NCBI GenBank assembly: GCA_964609385.1
Contig: CAZSSM010000018.1
Location: 1 to 64,000 of the forward strand
Reading direction: 5' to 3'
DNA length: 64,000 nucleotides
Source of the DNA: CAZSSM01 sp964609385
GTDB taxonomy: Bacteria; Planctomycetota; Planctomycetia; Isosphaerales; Isosphaeraceae
Shown here: in pieces, positions 1-9,348 of the stretch
How the letters are laid out: every line of letters starts with the position of its first letter
Position numbering within the stretch: the first letter of the stretch is position 1
The notes under the pieces: model-generated
What the model saw: only the letters and a program-made list of their open reading frames with translations
Database searches by the model: none
What the model was told of the DNA's origin: nothing
Position numbers and translations under genes: made by a program

Positions 1-1261
1 CCATCGCCAAGGTCAGACCGGGTCGCGGAAAGCCGAGCAGGGCCTCGCTGGCCACTCCCAACCGTTTCATGATCTCCAGGTAGGGCCAGACGGCCCGTGT
101 CTGAACTGCTTCCAGCATTTGTCGGATGGCTTTGTCTCCTCCGTCCAAAGGCACGACCGCCTGGTATTGGACGAAGCCGGCCCGCCCGTAGAGGCGGTTC
201 CAGTTGCGGAGTCCATCCAGCGGGTGAAAAAACCGGTGGTAATGCTGGACTCGGACTCCGTCGCGGTTCTTTCGATAGTAGAGACGGTTGTGGAGTCGAA
301 CCGAGGCCGGGTTGAGCAGACCGCCCGGCAGTTGGGATGGAATCGGTAGTCCACGCGGCGACTCGATCCGCTTGGGGTCGCGGGCTTGGTCGGTGTCAAG
401 GTCGTCGATCCTAAGGTGGTCGGCCCGATACATCACGCTCCGGCCGAACGAGCCCCCCCGCGTCAGACCGTCAACCCAGAAGACCGAATACTCGAGGTCA
501 TCGGCGTCGTCCCGGACACGCTCCAAGGCTGCATCCAAGTCGGGCAGTCGGGTCGTCTGGACGCGGAGCCAAGCCGATTCGACGGGCTTGAGTCGGAACC
601 GAGCGCTGAGGATCACACCGGTCAGACCCATGCCACCAAGCGTGGCCTGGAACAGATCGGCGTTTTGGGTTCGCGAGCAGGTGCGGATTTCGCCGTTCGC
701 ATCGACTAAGCGGATCGATTCCAACGCTTGTCCGAAAGCCCCGGCCCGGTGATGGTTCTTGCCGTGCACGTCGCCGGCGATCGCGCCGCCGATGGTGACG
801 AATTTGGTCCCCGGCACCACTGTTGGGAAGAACCCGCGTGGCACCGCGAATTCGAGGAGGCGACCCAGACTTAGCCCGGCCTCAGACTCGATCAAGCCAG
901 TCTGGGGATCGAACTCGAGGATCCGGTCCAGCTTGGTGCAGAGCATTGTGAGGCCGTCGGCATTGACCGCGGAGTCACCGTAGGCCCGCCCCAACCCCCT
1001 CGCGATCAGGCCCGAATCATCGAGCCCTCGGACGGCCGAGCAGAGTTCCCGCCAACGCTCGACGCGGATCACACGCGTCGCGATGCGTCGGAAACATCCC
1101 CAACCTGAGAGGTCGGTCTCCCAAGCACGGAGGCTTGTCGTGTCCGAAGGGGCATCGAGCCCCTCGGATCGCTCCGTCGTCGAGTCGGTTTCGAGATCCG
1201 AGTCGGTCTGGGGATTTGATTCTGGGACGAGGGCCGCACTCGGCGGGTTTCCCAATGTCAT
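1..1261 (-). CDS. FAD-binding oxidoreductase, DprE1/D-arabinono-lactone oxidase-like (3' end beyond window)
   Basis: Reading the minus strand from an ATG at 1261 gives about 420 codons with no stop before base 1, so the C-terminus lies outside the window. After an acidic, Ser/Thr-rich N-terminal stretch of about 50 residues comes a PP-loop FAD-binding fold (FAD_binding_4). Visible pieces are GLGRAYGDSA near residue 90 and TIGGAIAGDVHGKNHHRAGA near residue 155, both characteristic of decaprenylphosphoryl-ribose 2'-oxidase (DprE1) relatives and sugar-lactone oxidases. A partner DprE2-like reductase may follow outside the window, which would make this the oxidase of a polyprenyl-phospho-sugar epimerase used in envelope glycan synthesis. 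The family call is firm. The substrate is inference, since planctomycetes do not make mycobacterial arabinogalactan. Confidence 0.85.
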   Translation of the reverse strand, partial: MTLGNPPSAALVPESNPQTDSDLETDSTTERSEGLDAPSDTTSLRAWETDLSGWGCFRRIATRVIRVERWRELCSAVRGLDDSGLIARGLGRAYGDSAVNADGLTMLCTKLDRILEFDPQTGLIESEAGLSLGRLLEFAVPRGFFPTVVPGTKFVTIGGAIAGDVHGKNHHRAGAFGQALESIRLVDANGEIRTCSRTQNADLFQATLGGMGLTGVILSARFRLKPVESAWLRVQTTRLPDLDAALERVRDDADDLEYSVFWVDGLTRGGSFGRSVMYRADHLRIDDLDTDQARDPKRIESPRGLPIPSQLPGGLLNPASVRLHNRLYYRKNRDGVRVQHYHRFFHPLDGLRNWNRLYGRAGFVQYQAVVPLDGGDKAIRQMLEAVQTRAVWPYLEIMKRLGVASEALLGFPRPGLTLAM

Positions 1262-1340
1262 ACTAATCGTCCCTTTACACCCGAGGATCCTGTGACCATG
1301 GATCCGTTACGTCCGCCGCCCGAGCCAAGGTTCATCGGAA

Positions 1341-3419
1341 TCAGGACGATGGAGCATCGCCGGTAAGGGCTTCGTCGAGCGCATCGACGCCGACCACGGG
1401 CTCCCGACAAACATAGTCGTGGCAAACATAGACGGTCGTGTGATCGTCTCGAGCCGGACGTTGCTTCAAGAGGCCGATGGGCGCGGGGTCTTGGGGATCG
1501 GCGACGGCCAGGACCTTGTGGGGGAGGAACCGGCGATGGATCGCCCGAAGGATCGGCTCGAGATCGTCGGAGCCGGGCGCGACCGCGATCTCGATCGCGT
1601 CGTCGGCCATGAGAAAGTCGAGGGCGATCAGGCTCTGCCCAGCGGCCATGGGTGCCTCCTCCACGATGACTTGAACAGCCCGGAGCGCGGAGATCGCTGC
1701 GTCGTGGAGATCGCGACGATCGGTCAGTCGAGCCAGGCGGAGCAGGGCGGTGGCGGCCATGGCGTTGCCCGAAGGGGTCGCGTTGTCCTGGGAGTCTTTG
1801 AGCCGGTAGATCAACCGCTCGTGATTCGAACCGGTGTAAAAGTAGCCGTGTCCTTCCGGATCGCCAAACTCCTGGTGCATGCGATCGGCGAGGGAGGTCG
1901 CTGCATCGAGCCATCGTCGATGTCCGGTCGCCTCGAAGAGCCGGGTCAGACCGTCGATCAGGTTGGCGTAGTCGTCCAAGGTGCCATCGAACCGCGCGCG
2001 GCCGTCCTTATAGCTGTGCCGGAGTCGTCCGTCCTCGGCGATCAGGGTCTCGAGGAGGAACCCGGCGGCCTTCTCGGCAGCGCCGAGGTCCTCGGGGCGA
2101 CCCAAGGCCCAGGCCGAATCGGCTAAGGCGGCGATCATCAGGCCGTTCCACGAGGTCAGGACCTTCGTGTCCTTGCCTGGCGGGATCCGTTGCGCGCGGG
2201 CCTCCAGCAGCTTGGCCCGATCGGCGTCCGTTCGTTGTCGAAGCTCCGACTCCTCAACCTGGAGGATCTGGACCAGTTGCGTCCAGCTCTTGGGCCGATG
2301 GAGGATGTTGGTGTGTTCCCAGTTGCCCGATTCGGTGACGTCGAAGACGTAAGCGAACTCTTCGATCCGGTCGGGACCCAGGAGTTCGGCGATCTCGGCA
2401 CGCGACCAGACATAGTACTTGCCCTCGACCCCCTCGCTGTCGGCGTCTTCGGTGGCGTAGAAAGCGCCTTCCGGGCCCGTCATTCGATCGAGGATGTAGT
2501 CGATCGTCTCGCGAGCGACGTCGGCCCAGGCTTCCTCGCCGGTCCATTGATAGGCCTCGACGTAGGCCGGAATCAGCAAGGCGTTATCGTAGAGCATCTT
2601 CTCGAAGTGGGGGACCAGCCAACGGTCGTCGGTGGAGTAGCGGGCGAAGCCTCCCCCGAGGTGGTCGTAGATCCCCCCCCGCGCCATTCGGTCGAGTGTG
2701 ACCAGAGCGGCCTTGCCGGCCTCATCGGCCGAGGGGCCACCGCGCATGGCGTGTCGGAGCAGGAACCGGATCGACATGGGGTGCGGGAACTTCGGGGCGC
2801 CGCCAAACCCGCCGTGAACCGGATCGAAGGCCCGGATCAAGTCGGCGGCCCCCTTTTCAAGCTGATCGAGTCCGAATTCCCCGTCACCGGGCGGCATCGA
2901 GGCGTTGAGCGCCAATCGTTCGGTCAGTTCGCTGGCCGACTCGATGATCTGATCTCGGCGCTCGGCCCAGGACTCGCGGACGACGGTCAAGACCCGACGG
3001 AACGACGGCATCTGGAACCGGTCCTCGGGAGGAAAGTAGGTGCCGCCGTAGAACGGATGAAGGTCCGGCGTCAGGAAGACCGACATCGGCCAACCGCCGT
3101 GGCCGGTCCTGGCCATCAAGTAGTTCATGTAGATTTGGTCGAGGTCAGGGCGCTCCTCCCGGTCGACCTTCACATTGATGAAGTGGTCATTGAGGATTGC
3201 GGCGACCTCGTTGTCCTCGAAGCTCTCCCGCTCCATGACGTGGCACCAATGGCAGGCTGAATAACCGACCGATAAGAAGATCGGTTTCTGCTCCTCGCGG
3301 GCACGGGCCAGCGCTTGTTCCCCCCATGGGTACCAATCGACCGGATTATGGGCGTGTTGAAGCAGATAGGGGCTGGTCTCGTCGGCGAGACGGTTGGCCG
3401 GTCGTGATGGGTCGGTCAT
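1341..3419 (-). CDS. Thioredoxin domain-containing protein, DUF255/YyaL (SPATA20) family
   Basis: This 692-residue protein opens with the family signature, in which NRLADETSPYLLQHAHNPVD is followed by PWGEQAL. A thioredoxin-like fold of about 160 residues carries a CHWC motif (C-x-x-C) in SACHWCHVMERESF. The remaining 500 residues form an (alpha/alpha)6-barrel of the GlcNAc-2-epimerase/cellobiohydrolase type, seen in LVPHFEKMLYDNALL, EDADSEGVEGKYYVW and TSWNGLMIAALA. The length matches the family. The biochemical role of DUF255 proteins is not settled; a redox or glycan-related function is usually assumed. It lies 70 bases downstream of lpxB on the same strand and may be co-transcribed with it. 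Confidence 0.9.
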   Translation of the reverse strand: MTDPSRPANRLADETSPYLLQHAHNPVDWYPWGEQALARAREEQKPIFLSVGYSACHWCHVMERESFEDNEVAAILNDHFINVKVDREERPDLDQIYMNYLMARTGHGGWPMSVFLTPDLHPFYGGTYFPPEDRFQMPSFRRVLTVVRESWAERRDQIIESASELTERLALNASMPPGDGEFGLDQLEKGAADLIRAFDPVHGGFGGAPKFPHPMSIRFLLRHAMRGGPSADEAGKAALVTLDRMARGGIYDHLGGGFARYSTDDRWLVPHFEKMLYDNALLIPAYVEAYQWTGEEAWADVARETIDYILDRMTGPEGAFYATEDADSEGVEGKYYVWSRAEIAELLGPDRIEEFAYVFDVTESGNWEHTNILHRPKSWTQLVQILQVEESELRQRTDADRAKLLEARAQRIPPGKDTKVLTSWNGLMIAALADSAWALGRPEDLGAAEKAAGFLLETLIAEDGRLRHSYKDGRARFDGTLDDYANLIDGLTRLFEATGHRRWLDAATSLADRMHQEFGDPEGHGYFYTGSNHERLIYRLKDSQDNATPSGNAMAATALLRLARLTDRRDLHDAAISALRAVQVIVEEAPMAAGQSLIALDFLMADDAIEIAVAPGSDDLEPILRAIHRRFLPHKVLAVADPQDPAPIGLLKQRPARDDHTTVYVCHDYVCREPVVGVDALDEALTGDAPSS

Positions 3420-3489
3420 TAGCGACAGCCTGTGTGGGAGGGAGCGGGTCGAGGCGACCCCTCTGATTTACCTCCCTGCGGCCTCGATG

Positions 3490-4806
3490 TCACCCCCCGC
3501 GCCGAATGGTCCGAGATGACTCGGTGGGCTCCTCGACTCGTTGTAAGTCCACATTGGGTCGATCGAGACGGAGACCTGGACGCCGTGCGACGACGGAGCC
3601 ATGGTCGCGATCCGGATTCGGTTCCGCCTCCGATCGAGCTTTCCCGACGATCTCCAGGATCCGCTGAGCGGCGATGGCGGACGCTCCCGAGAACGCGACC
3701 CGTTCGCGAAGCTCGATCAATCGCCGACGGGCTGCCGCGTATCGGTCTGGGTCGTCGCGCCAGGTCTGCGCCCACTGGGCCAACTGGCTAGAAACGTCCT
3801 CAGCGGTCAGGTATTCGGGCATCACTTCGTCGTCGGCCAGCAGGTTGACCAAGCTGATGTAGGGCACCTTGATGAATTGGCGAGCGATCAGCAGGTCGAG
3901 CGGCCGGATCTTGTAGAGCACGACGGTCGGGACCGACTCGTTGAGGAGCTCCAAACCGACCGAGCCGGAGACCGACCAGGCGATCTGAGCGAGCCGGATC
4001 AGCTCGGGCGTCCGACCGGCATGCAACTCCAGGGGGAGACCCCGCCATTCAGCTTTCGAAGCGATGATCTCGGCGACCATCCGCCGATGACGCTCGTGCA
4101 GGCAGGCGATCAGGAAGCGATCGGGCTCAGCGCGATCCTTACTAGAGGAAGCCATCGCGACCGCCGCATCGAGCATCGTCGGCAGGTTCTTCTGGACCTC
4201 CTGCGTTCTCGAACCGGGCAGGAGCAGGATTCGGGTGCCGGGCTTGGATCGCTCGGCGTCGACGAACGATTCATCGAGGGTCCGTTCGGCCAGTTCGTCG
4301 AAATACGGGTGGCCGACGAACTCACAGCGCTCGGCAGGCATCCCTCGTTGTCGATACCAATCGGGTTCGAACGGGAGGCTGCAGAGCAGGTGGCTGACGT
4401 CGCGCTTGACCTTCTTGACCCGCCAGCCGGCCCACGCCCAAAGTTGAGGCGGCACGAACCAAATGACCGGGATCTTCCGGACCCGCGCCCGCCAGGCCAG
4501 CCAGAAGTGGAACCCTGGGTAGTCGATCAGAACCACCGCGTCGGGCCGATCGTGGTGGAACAACCGATCGGCTCGTGAGGCGAGATTCAGGAACTTATGA
4601 AGGTTCAGCATCGCACGGCCGAACCACATGACCGCCAGTTCGACCAGGGGATAAAGGAGGCGGACCCCAGCGTTTTGTAGTCGAGGACCACCGAAGCCGA
4701 TCAGCTCGACGTCGGGTCGACGGGCCTGGAGTTCGCGAGCCAGGTTGGCCGCATGCAGGTCGCCGCTCGGCTCACCGGTCGAGATGAAGATCCGGGTTCG
4801 CGACAC
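3490..4806 (-). CDS. lpxB: Lipid-A-disaccharide synthase
   Basis: LpxB condenses UDP-2,3-diacylglucosamine with lipid X to make the beta-1,6 disaccharide core of lipid A at the inner membrane. The start ISTGEPSGDLHAANLARELQ is the family's N-terminal signature. GFGGPRLQNAGV, DYPGFHFWLAWRARVRKIPV, PQLWAWAGWRVKKVK, FVGHPYFDEL and LPGSRTQEVQKNLP follow in the expected order. At 438 residues it is about 50 longer than typical LpxB, because of a polar, Arg-rich C-terminal tail. The gene implies a lipid A-containing outer membrane, consistent with a diderm planctomycete. No other lpx gene is in the window. Confidence 0.95.
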   Translation of the reverse strand: MSRTRIFISTGEPSGDLHAANLARELQARRPDVELIGFGGPRLQNAGVRLLYPLVELAVMWFGRAMLNLHKFLNLASRADRLFHHDRPDAVVLIDYPGFHFWLAWRARVRKIPVIWFVPPQLWAWAGWRVKKVKRDVSHLLCSLPFEPDWYRQRGMPAERCEFVGHPYFDELAERTLDESFVDAERSKPGTRILLLPGSRTQEVQKNLPTMLDAAVAMASSSKDRAEPDRFLIACLHERHRRMVAEIIASKAEWRGLPLELHAGRTPELIRLAQIAWSVSGSVGLELLNESVPTVVLYKIRPLDLLIARQFIKVPYISLVNLLADDEVMPEYLTAEDVSSQLAQWAQTWRDDPDRYAAARRRLIELRERVAFSGASAIAAQRILEIVGKARSEAEPNPDRDHGSVVARRPGLRLDRPNVDLQRVEEPTESSRTIRRGG

Positions 4807-5199
4807 GAGGCAGCCTCCCTGGCCTTTGGGGTCGCGGGAATCGATTGGACGTCAGGTCTGACGGCCTGCCACACGAATTCCCCCGATCGAATCCGTTCTG
4901 GGTCCTCGGAGCGGCTGGACCGTACCAGGATTTGTCGACTGCGCGAAGCCGGTCCCAATCAGGTCGCGTCATGTCTCAACGGACGATCGTTCAATTGGGC
5001 AACCCGGATCGGAGACCGGTCGGGTCACCTCCTTTCCCCCTCCGTCGGGTTTCGTATGATTGGCTACGTGAGCGTTCGTTGAAGTCCGCGACCACCGTAA
5101 ACGGCACCCAACGACGCTCCGTGAGCATCATTCCGTGATCGCCCGACACGTCCGATCCGTCGGGTTCCTCCGCCGTTTCGAGATCGAGATCCTCAAACG
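4807..5199. other. Intergenic region between divergent lpxB and hisF
   Basis: This 393-base stretch separates the lpxB start (minus) from the hisF start (plus), so it must hold promoters for both. A TATGAT hexamer at 5055-5060 could be a -10 box for hisF, but no convincing -35 box sits 16-18 bases upstream. Short reading frames here have no ribosome site and no recognisable product. No RNA gene was recognised. Confidence 0.4.
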
Positions 5200-5982
5200 A
5201 TGCTGGCCAAACGGATCATTCCCTGCCTGGACGTGGATCGCGGTCGCGTGGTCAAGGGCACCAACTTCGTCAACTTGCGTGACGCCGGGGATCCGGTCGA
5301 GGTGGCCAAGCGCTACGACGAGGAGGGGGCCGATGAGTTGGTCTTCCTCGACATCACGGCCAGCCACGAGCAGCGTGGAATCCTCCTCGATGTGGTTCGG
5401 CGAACCGCCGAGGTCTGCTTCATGCCACTGACCGTTGGCGGCGGGATCCGCACCCTGGACGATATCCGGACCTTGCTCAATGCCGGGGCGGACAAGGTCT
5501 CGATCAATTCGGCAGCGGTCCGCGATCCGGAATTCGTCGCGCGGGCGGCCCGACGATTCGGCAGCCAATGCATTGTTGTGAACATCGACCCCAAGCGGAT
5601 CGATCGCGAGGGAGAGACCGTCTGGGAAGTCCACATCAATGGGGGGCGGGTGCCAACCGGCTTGGAGGCGGTCGCTTGGGCGCGTCGGGTCGAGCAACTC
5701 GGCGCCGGCGAGATCGTCCTGACCAGCATGGATGCCGACGGCACCAAGAACGGGTATGATTTGGAGATGACTTCGGCGGTCTCCGAGGCGGTCACCATTC
5801 CGGTCGTGGCCAGCGGCGGCGCCGGCGAGCCTGAACACCTCCGCGAAATCCTGACTCGGGGACGGGCCGATGCGGCCTTGGCCGCAAGCATCTTCCACTA
5901 CCGGGAGTACACGATCCCCGAGACCAAAGCCTATCTGGACCATCACGGTGTCCCGATCCGGATCGAGCTGTCGAACATATGA
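5200..5982 (+). CDS. hisF: Imidazole glycerol phosphate synthase, cyclase subunit HisF
   Basis: HisF uses ammonia from HisH to turn PRFAR into imidazole glycerol phosphate and AICAR, in histidine biosynthesis. The 260-residue (beta/alpha)8 barrel is complete. IIPCLDVDRGRVVKGTNF contains the catalytic Asp near residue 11. VGGGIRTLDDIRTLLNAGAD is the first phosphate-binding half-barrel signature. VVNIDPKRID carries the second catalytic Asp near residue 130. PVVASGGAGEPEHLREIL is the second phosphate loop. The length is standard. No other his gene is adjacent, so the pathway is dispersed in this genome. Confidence 0.97.
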   Translation: MLAKRIIPCLDVDRGRVVKGTNFVNLRDAGDPVEVAKRYDEEGADELVFLDITASHEQRGILLDVVRRTAEVCFMPLTVGGGIRTLDDIRTLLNAGADKVSINSAAVRDPEFVARAARRFGSQCIVVNIDPKRIDREGETVWEVHINGGRVPTGLEAVAWARRVEQLGAGEIVLTSMDADGTKNGYDLEMTSAVSEAVTIPVVASGGAGEPEHLREILTRGRADAALAASIFHYREYTIPETKAYLDHHGVPIRIELSNI

Positions 5983-6061
5983 GCCGATCACTCTCCCGAT
6001 CCAGCACTTGTTTCGACTTCTAGGCCCGCCGTCTGGGGTGTGAGGTGGAACACATCTCAGG

Positions 6062-6119
6062 CCGCTCCACCAACGTCCTATGGAGCGGTCCGCGAATCAT
6101 CGACCAAGCCGGACCGCTC
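6062..6119 (+). promoter_or_regulatory. Mutually exclusive hairpins upstream of pilT
   Basis: Two inverted repeats share the same middle arm. CCGCTCCA (6062-6069) can pair with TGGAGCGG (6081-6088), an 8-bp stem. GAGCGGTCCG (6083-6092) can pair with CGGACCGCTC (6110-6119), a 10-bp stem. Bases 6083-6088 belong to both, so only one hairpin can form at a time, which is the geometry of an attenuator or anti-structure. No U-tract follows, so a role in termination is unproven. The region lies 90-150 bases before the pilT start. Confidence 0.4.
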
Positions 6120-6137
6120 GAACGCTCGACGCACGTT

Positions 6138-6163
6138 CTGATCTGCCCCGCTGATCTGCCCCG
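6138..6163 (+). repeat. Perfect tandem 13-base direct repeat in the pilT leader
   Basis: CTGATCTGCCCCG occurs twice back to back (6138-6150 and 6151-6163), 47 bases before the pilT ATG. It may be a recent slippage duplication or a paired protein-binding site. It lies between the alternative hairpins and the start codon. Confidence 0.6.
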
Positions 6164-6209
6164 AGACGACCACCACGAACCGACCCACTTGAGCTTGGAG
6201 AGCCCGCCC

Positions 6210-7358
6210 ATGGCGACCGACACCGCGCGGATCGAAGCGACGCCGACCGAACCGGAAGCCAATAAACTGTTCCGCATGGTCTGCCGTCACCAGGGCAGCG
6301 ACCTCCACCTCAAAGTCGGCATGGCCCCCTCGATGCGCCTGGCCGGTGTGCTCCGCCAGATGCAACTGCCCGAGCTGAGCGAGCAAGACATGGAGCGGCT
6401 GATGTTCCCGCTCCTGACGCAGCGTCAGCGCGAGATCCTCGATTCGACCGGCGGGATCGACTTCGCCCACATCGTTGCGTACGACGGGGACGACGTTCGG
6501 TTCCGCGTCAATCTGTTCTATCAGCGCGGTCGGCTCAGTCTGGTTGCCCGACGCGTCAGCACCAAGATCCCCAACTTCGCCAACCTCAACCTGCCCCCGG
6601 TCATGTCCGAACTCTGCGGCTACGAGCAGGGGATCATCATTCTGGTCGGTGTGACCGGGTCGGGTAAATCGACCACGATCGCGTCGATGCTTCAATATAT
6701 CAATGAAACCGAGCGACTTCACGTTGTCACGATCGAAGACCCGATCGAATATGTGTTCAAAGATGTCAAATCCATCATCAATCAGCGTGAAGTCGGCATC
6801 GATGTTAGCGATTGGGACACCGCTCTGAAGCATGCTGTCCGGCAAGATCCGGACATCATTTTGGTCGGTGAGATGCGTGATAAAGACACCTTCAGCGCCG
6901 CCATGCACGCCGCCGAGACCGGCCACCTCGTCTTCGGAACGCTCCACGCCAGCTCGGCCCCTTCGGCTATCGGCCGGATCCTCGACCTCTTCCCACGCGA
7001 TATGCACCCGGCGCTCCGACAGTCAATGGCCTTCAACCTCAAAGCCATCATCGCCCAGAAACTGCTTCGGACGACCCCCGAACTGGCCGAACAGGGGATC
7101 ACCCGCGTCCCCACCGTCGAGATCATGCGGACCAACCCCATCATCCGGAAGCTCATCCTCAACGAGGAAGACAGTAAGCTCGGCGATGCGATCCGGATCG
7201 GCAAGGAGGAGGGGATGCAGGACTTCACCATGAGCCTCTGCGAACTGGTCCAATCCGAGAAAATCGAACGCGCCACTGCCTTCGAGGTCGCCCCCAGCGT
7301 CGACACCCTCAAGATGGCCCTCAAGGGCATCTCGATCGCCCAGCCCGGCATCCTTTGA
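6210..7358 (+). CDS. pilT: Type IV pilus retraction ATPase PilT/PilU family
   Basis: PilT hexamers hydrolyse ATP at the base of the type IV pilus machine to disassemble pilin and power twitching or gliding. The chosen ATG at 6210 has GGAG at 6197-6200 and yields 382 residues; the frame stays open upstream to a GTG at 6045, which lacks a matching N-terminus. Visible motifs are Walker A GVTGSGKSTT near residue 147, the Asp box HVVTIEDPIEYVF, Walker B DPDIILVGEMRD, and the His box ETGHLVFGTLHASSA. The N-terminal GSDLHLKVG matches PilT proteins. A PilB-type ATPase follows 173 bases downstream. The C-terminus has an unusually long region after residue 320. Confidence 0.93.
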   Translation: MATDTARIEATPTEPEANKLFRMVCRHQGSDLHLKVGMAPSMRLAGVLRQMQLPELSEQDMERLMFPLLTQRQREILDSTGGIDFAHIVAYDGDDVRFRVNLFYQRGRLSLVARRVSTKIPNFANLNLPPVMSELCGYEQGIIILVGVTGSGKSTTIASMLQYINETERLHVVTIEDPIEYVFKDVKSIINQREVGIDVSDWDTALKHAVRQDPDIILVGEMRDKDTFSAAMHAAETGHLVFGTLHASSAPSAIGRILDLFPRDMHPALRQSMAFNLKAIIAQKLLRTTPELAEQGITRVPTVEIMRTNPIIRKLILNEEDSKLGDAIRIGKEEGMQDFTMSLCELVQSEKIERATAFEVAPSVDTLKMALKGISIAQPGIL

Positions 7359-7531
7359 GACGTTCGTTCCAAACTAGTGCGGGACCTTGGATGGGAGGCG
7401 ATTCGACACCCGTTCCCCAGGCGCCCGGCTCCTCGAACCGAACGAACCGAACGACCAGATCATATCCCCGAGACCTGTCGGCGACGTTCCACAAAGAACC
7501 CGTCGCGTCGTACGCCGGAGATGACTCGTTC

Positions 7532-9271
7532 ATGTCACGCATCGTCCTGATCCCCTGCCTGACCCTCCTGGCGTTCCTCGGCATGGCCGAGATGGCCGAG
7601 GCGGCCGAGCTGTTCGCTCAGTCTCCGGTCCTTGCGCGTGAGGACGGATTCTATCTGAACCTCTTCAAGTTCGTGCCGGTCGTGCTCATCTACCTGCTCT
7701 GGGTCTGGACGACCGGTTGGATCGACTCGGACCTCCGCGACCTCGAGGACGTCCGCTTCAATATGTGGAACTCGGTCGCCTTCTTCTCGGGGCTGGCCGG
7801 CCTGACACTCGTGTTGGCCATCCCAATCTATCCGATCGGGATCTCCCTGCTCGTGATCGCCTGGGCAGTTCCCTTGTTCGTTTATGTTTATAACCGTAAC
7901 CAAAAGGTGGCCGAGCAAGACAAGGTCCTGACCGCTTATCACATGGGTGAATTGGCCAACGGCGCGATGATCCGGATGGGCATGAAGCCGATGTTTAATA
8001 AGGACGAAACCGGCCAGGTCTCGACCGGCCCGCCGATCGTCTTTGTGGGCAAGACTAGCGGCGGAGGCAGTGTGATGGACGAGGATCGTGTCCAACGTGC
8101 TGAGGGCTCACGCTTCTCCATGGCTGCCAAGGAATTGGTCTACGACGCCGTCCTCCGACGCGCCACCGACATCCACTTGGAGCCGACGGCCGACCAACTA
8201 GCCGTCCGCTACCGGATCGACGGGATCCTCCATGCCGCTGAGCCGTTCGACCGCGCCACCGGTGATGCGGTCGTCAATATCTTCAAAGTGCTCGGCGCGA
8301 TGGACATCTCCGAGAAACGCAAGCCTCAGGATGGCTCCTTCGGGGCCAAATTGGAGAGCCGTGAGATTGACTTCCGCGTCGCCACCAGTGGCTCCAAGGC
8401 TGGCGAGAAGTTGGTGATGCGGATCCTCGACAACACCGCGCAGGTCAGCCGACTCGAAGACCTCGGCATGCGGCCCAAGCTGATCGAGCAGGTCCGCGAA
8501 CTGGTCACCCAACCGCATGGCATGTTCCTATGCTGCGGGCCGACCGGCTCCGGTAAGTCGACCACGCTCTACGCCAGCCTCCGCGAGATCGACCGGTTCC
8601 AGAAGAATATCATCACCGTGGAAGATCCGATCGAGTATCAGATCGACAACGTCACGCAGATCGAGATCAACACCAAGGCTGGCCAGACCTTCGCGACCAA
8701 CCTGCGGTCGATCCTTCGCCAGGACCCCGACGTGATCATGATCGGCGAGATCCGCGACCAGGAGACCGCCGACATCTCCTGCCAGGCGGCGACCACCGGT
8801 CACATGGTCTTCTCGACGGTCCACGCCAACGACTCGGTCACCGCGCTATTCCGCCTCATCGACCTGGGTGTCGAGCCGTTCAAGCTTTCCTCGGCCATGA
8901 GTGCCATCCTCGCCCAGCGACTGGTCCGGATGCTTTGCGATGAATGCAAGGAACCTTACAAGCCCGATCCCAAATTCCTCCGCAAAGCCAACATCCCGGC
9001 AGAGAAGGTCGATGTCTTCTATCGACCTCCCGAACACGTCGAGGAGGTCTGCCCGAAATGTGGCGGGACCGGGTTCTTTGGCCGAAGTGGGATCTTCGAA
9101 CTGATGCCGATCAACAGCAAGATCCAGGATCTCTTGCGTGAAAGCCCCTCGCCCAACGCTATCAAGGCCGAGGCGCGCAAGGCCGGGATGATCTATCTGC
9201 AGGAGGACGGGCTCCGCCAGGTCATCCAGGGCCGGACCTCGATCAAAGAGTTGCTCCGCGTCGTCAAGTGA
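7532..9271 (+). CDS. PilB/GspE-type assembly ATPase with N-terminal signal and membrane segments
   Basis: The C-terminal 370 residues form a complete GspE/PilB motor. ATDIHLEPTADQLAVRYRID belongs to the N2 domain. Walker A is GPTGSGKSTT near residue 336. The Asp box is IITVEDPIEYQI, Walker B is DPDVIMIGEIRDQETA, and the His box is HMVFSTVHANDS. A zinc-binding set CDEC...CPKC ends in GGTGFFGRSGIFELM. The first 125 residues are atypical. Residues 1-24 look like a signal peptide ending AEMAEAA, and hydrophobic segments follow at about 44-61, 79-96 and 100-120, in place of the soluble MshEN/N1 domain. The ATG at 7532 has GGAG at 7517-7520; a TTG at 7355 in the same frame overlaps the pilT stop and is less likely. 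The ATPase is probably fixed to the inner membrane, assembling pili that PilT retracts, or serving a type II-like export system. Confidence 0.88.
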   Translation: MSRIVLIPCLTLLAFLGMAEMAEAAELFAQSPVLAREDGFYLNLFKFVPVVLIYLLWVWTTGWIDSDLRDLEDVRFNMWNSVAFFSGLAGLTLVLAIPIYPIGISLLVIAWAVPLFVYVYNRNQKVAEQDKVLTAYHMGELANGAMIRMGMKPMFNKDETGQVSTGPPIVFVGKTSGGGSVMDEDRVQRAEGSRFSMAAKELVYDAVLRRATDIHLEPTADQLAVRYRIDGILHAAEPFDRATGDAVVNIFKVLGAMDISEKRKPQDGSFGAKLESREIDFRVATSGSKAGEKLVMRILDNTAQVSRLEDLGMRPKLIEQVRELVTQPHGMFLCCGPTGSGKSTTLYASLREIDRFQKNIITVEDPIEYQIDNVTQIEINTKAGQTFATNLRSILRQDPDVIMIGEIRDQETADISCQAATTGHMVFSTVHANDSVTALFRLIDLGVEPFKLSSAMSAILAQRLVRMLCDECKEPYKPDPKFLRKANIPAEKVDVFYRPPEHVEEVCPKCGGTGFFGRSGIFELMPINSKIQDLLRESPSPNAIKAEARKAGMIYLQEDGLRQVIQGRTSIKELLRVVK

Positions 9272-9348
9272 TCAGCGCGGATTCGAGGGCTCGAACCGTT
9301 CACGTCTTCCCGCTCAACAACGGAACGCCCCTTTGGGAGACTTCAGAG

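Noticed and set aside
288..752. Plus-strand frames at the left edge
   Set aside because: They are antisense to the DprE1-like oxidase, whose minus-strand frame is intact from 1261 to the edge and shows clear FAD-binding motifs.
6045..6209. N-terminal extension of PilT from GTG 6045
   Set aside because: The 55 extra residues resemble no PilT N-terminus and overlap the hairpin and repeat region; the ATG at 6210 has a good ribosome site.
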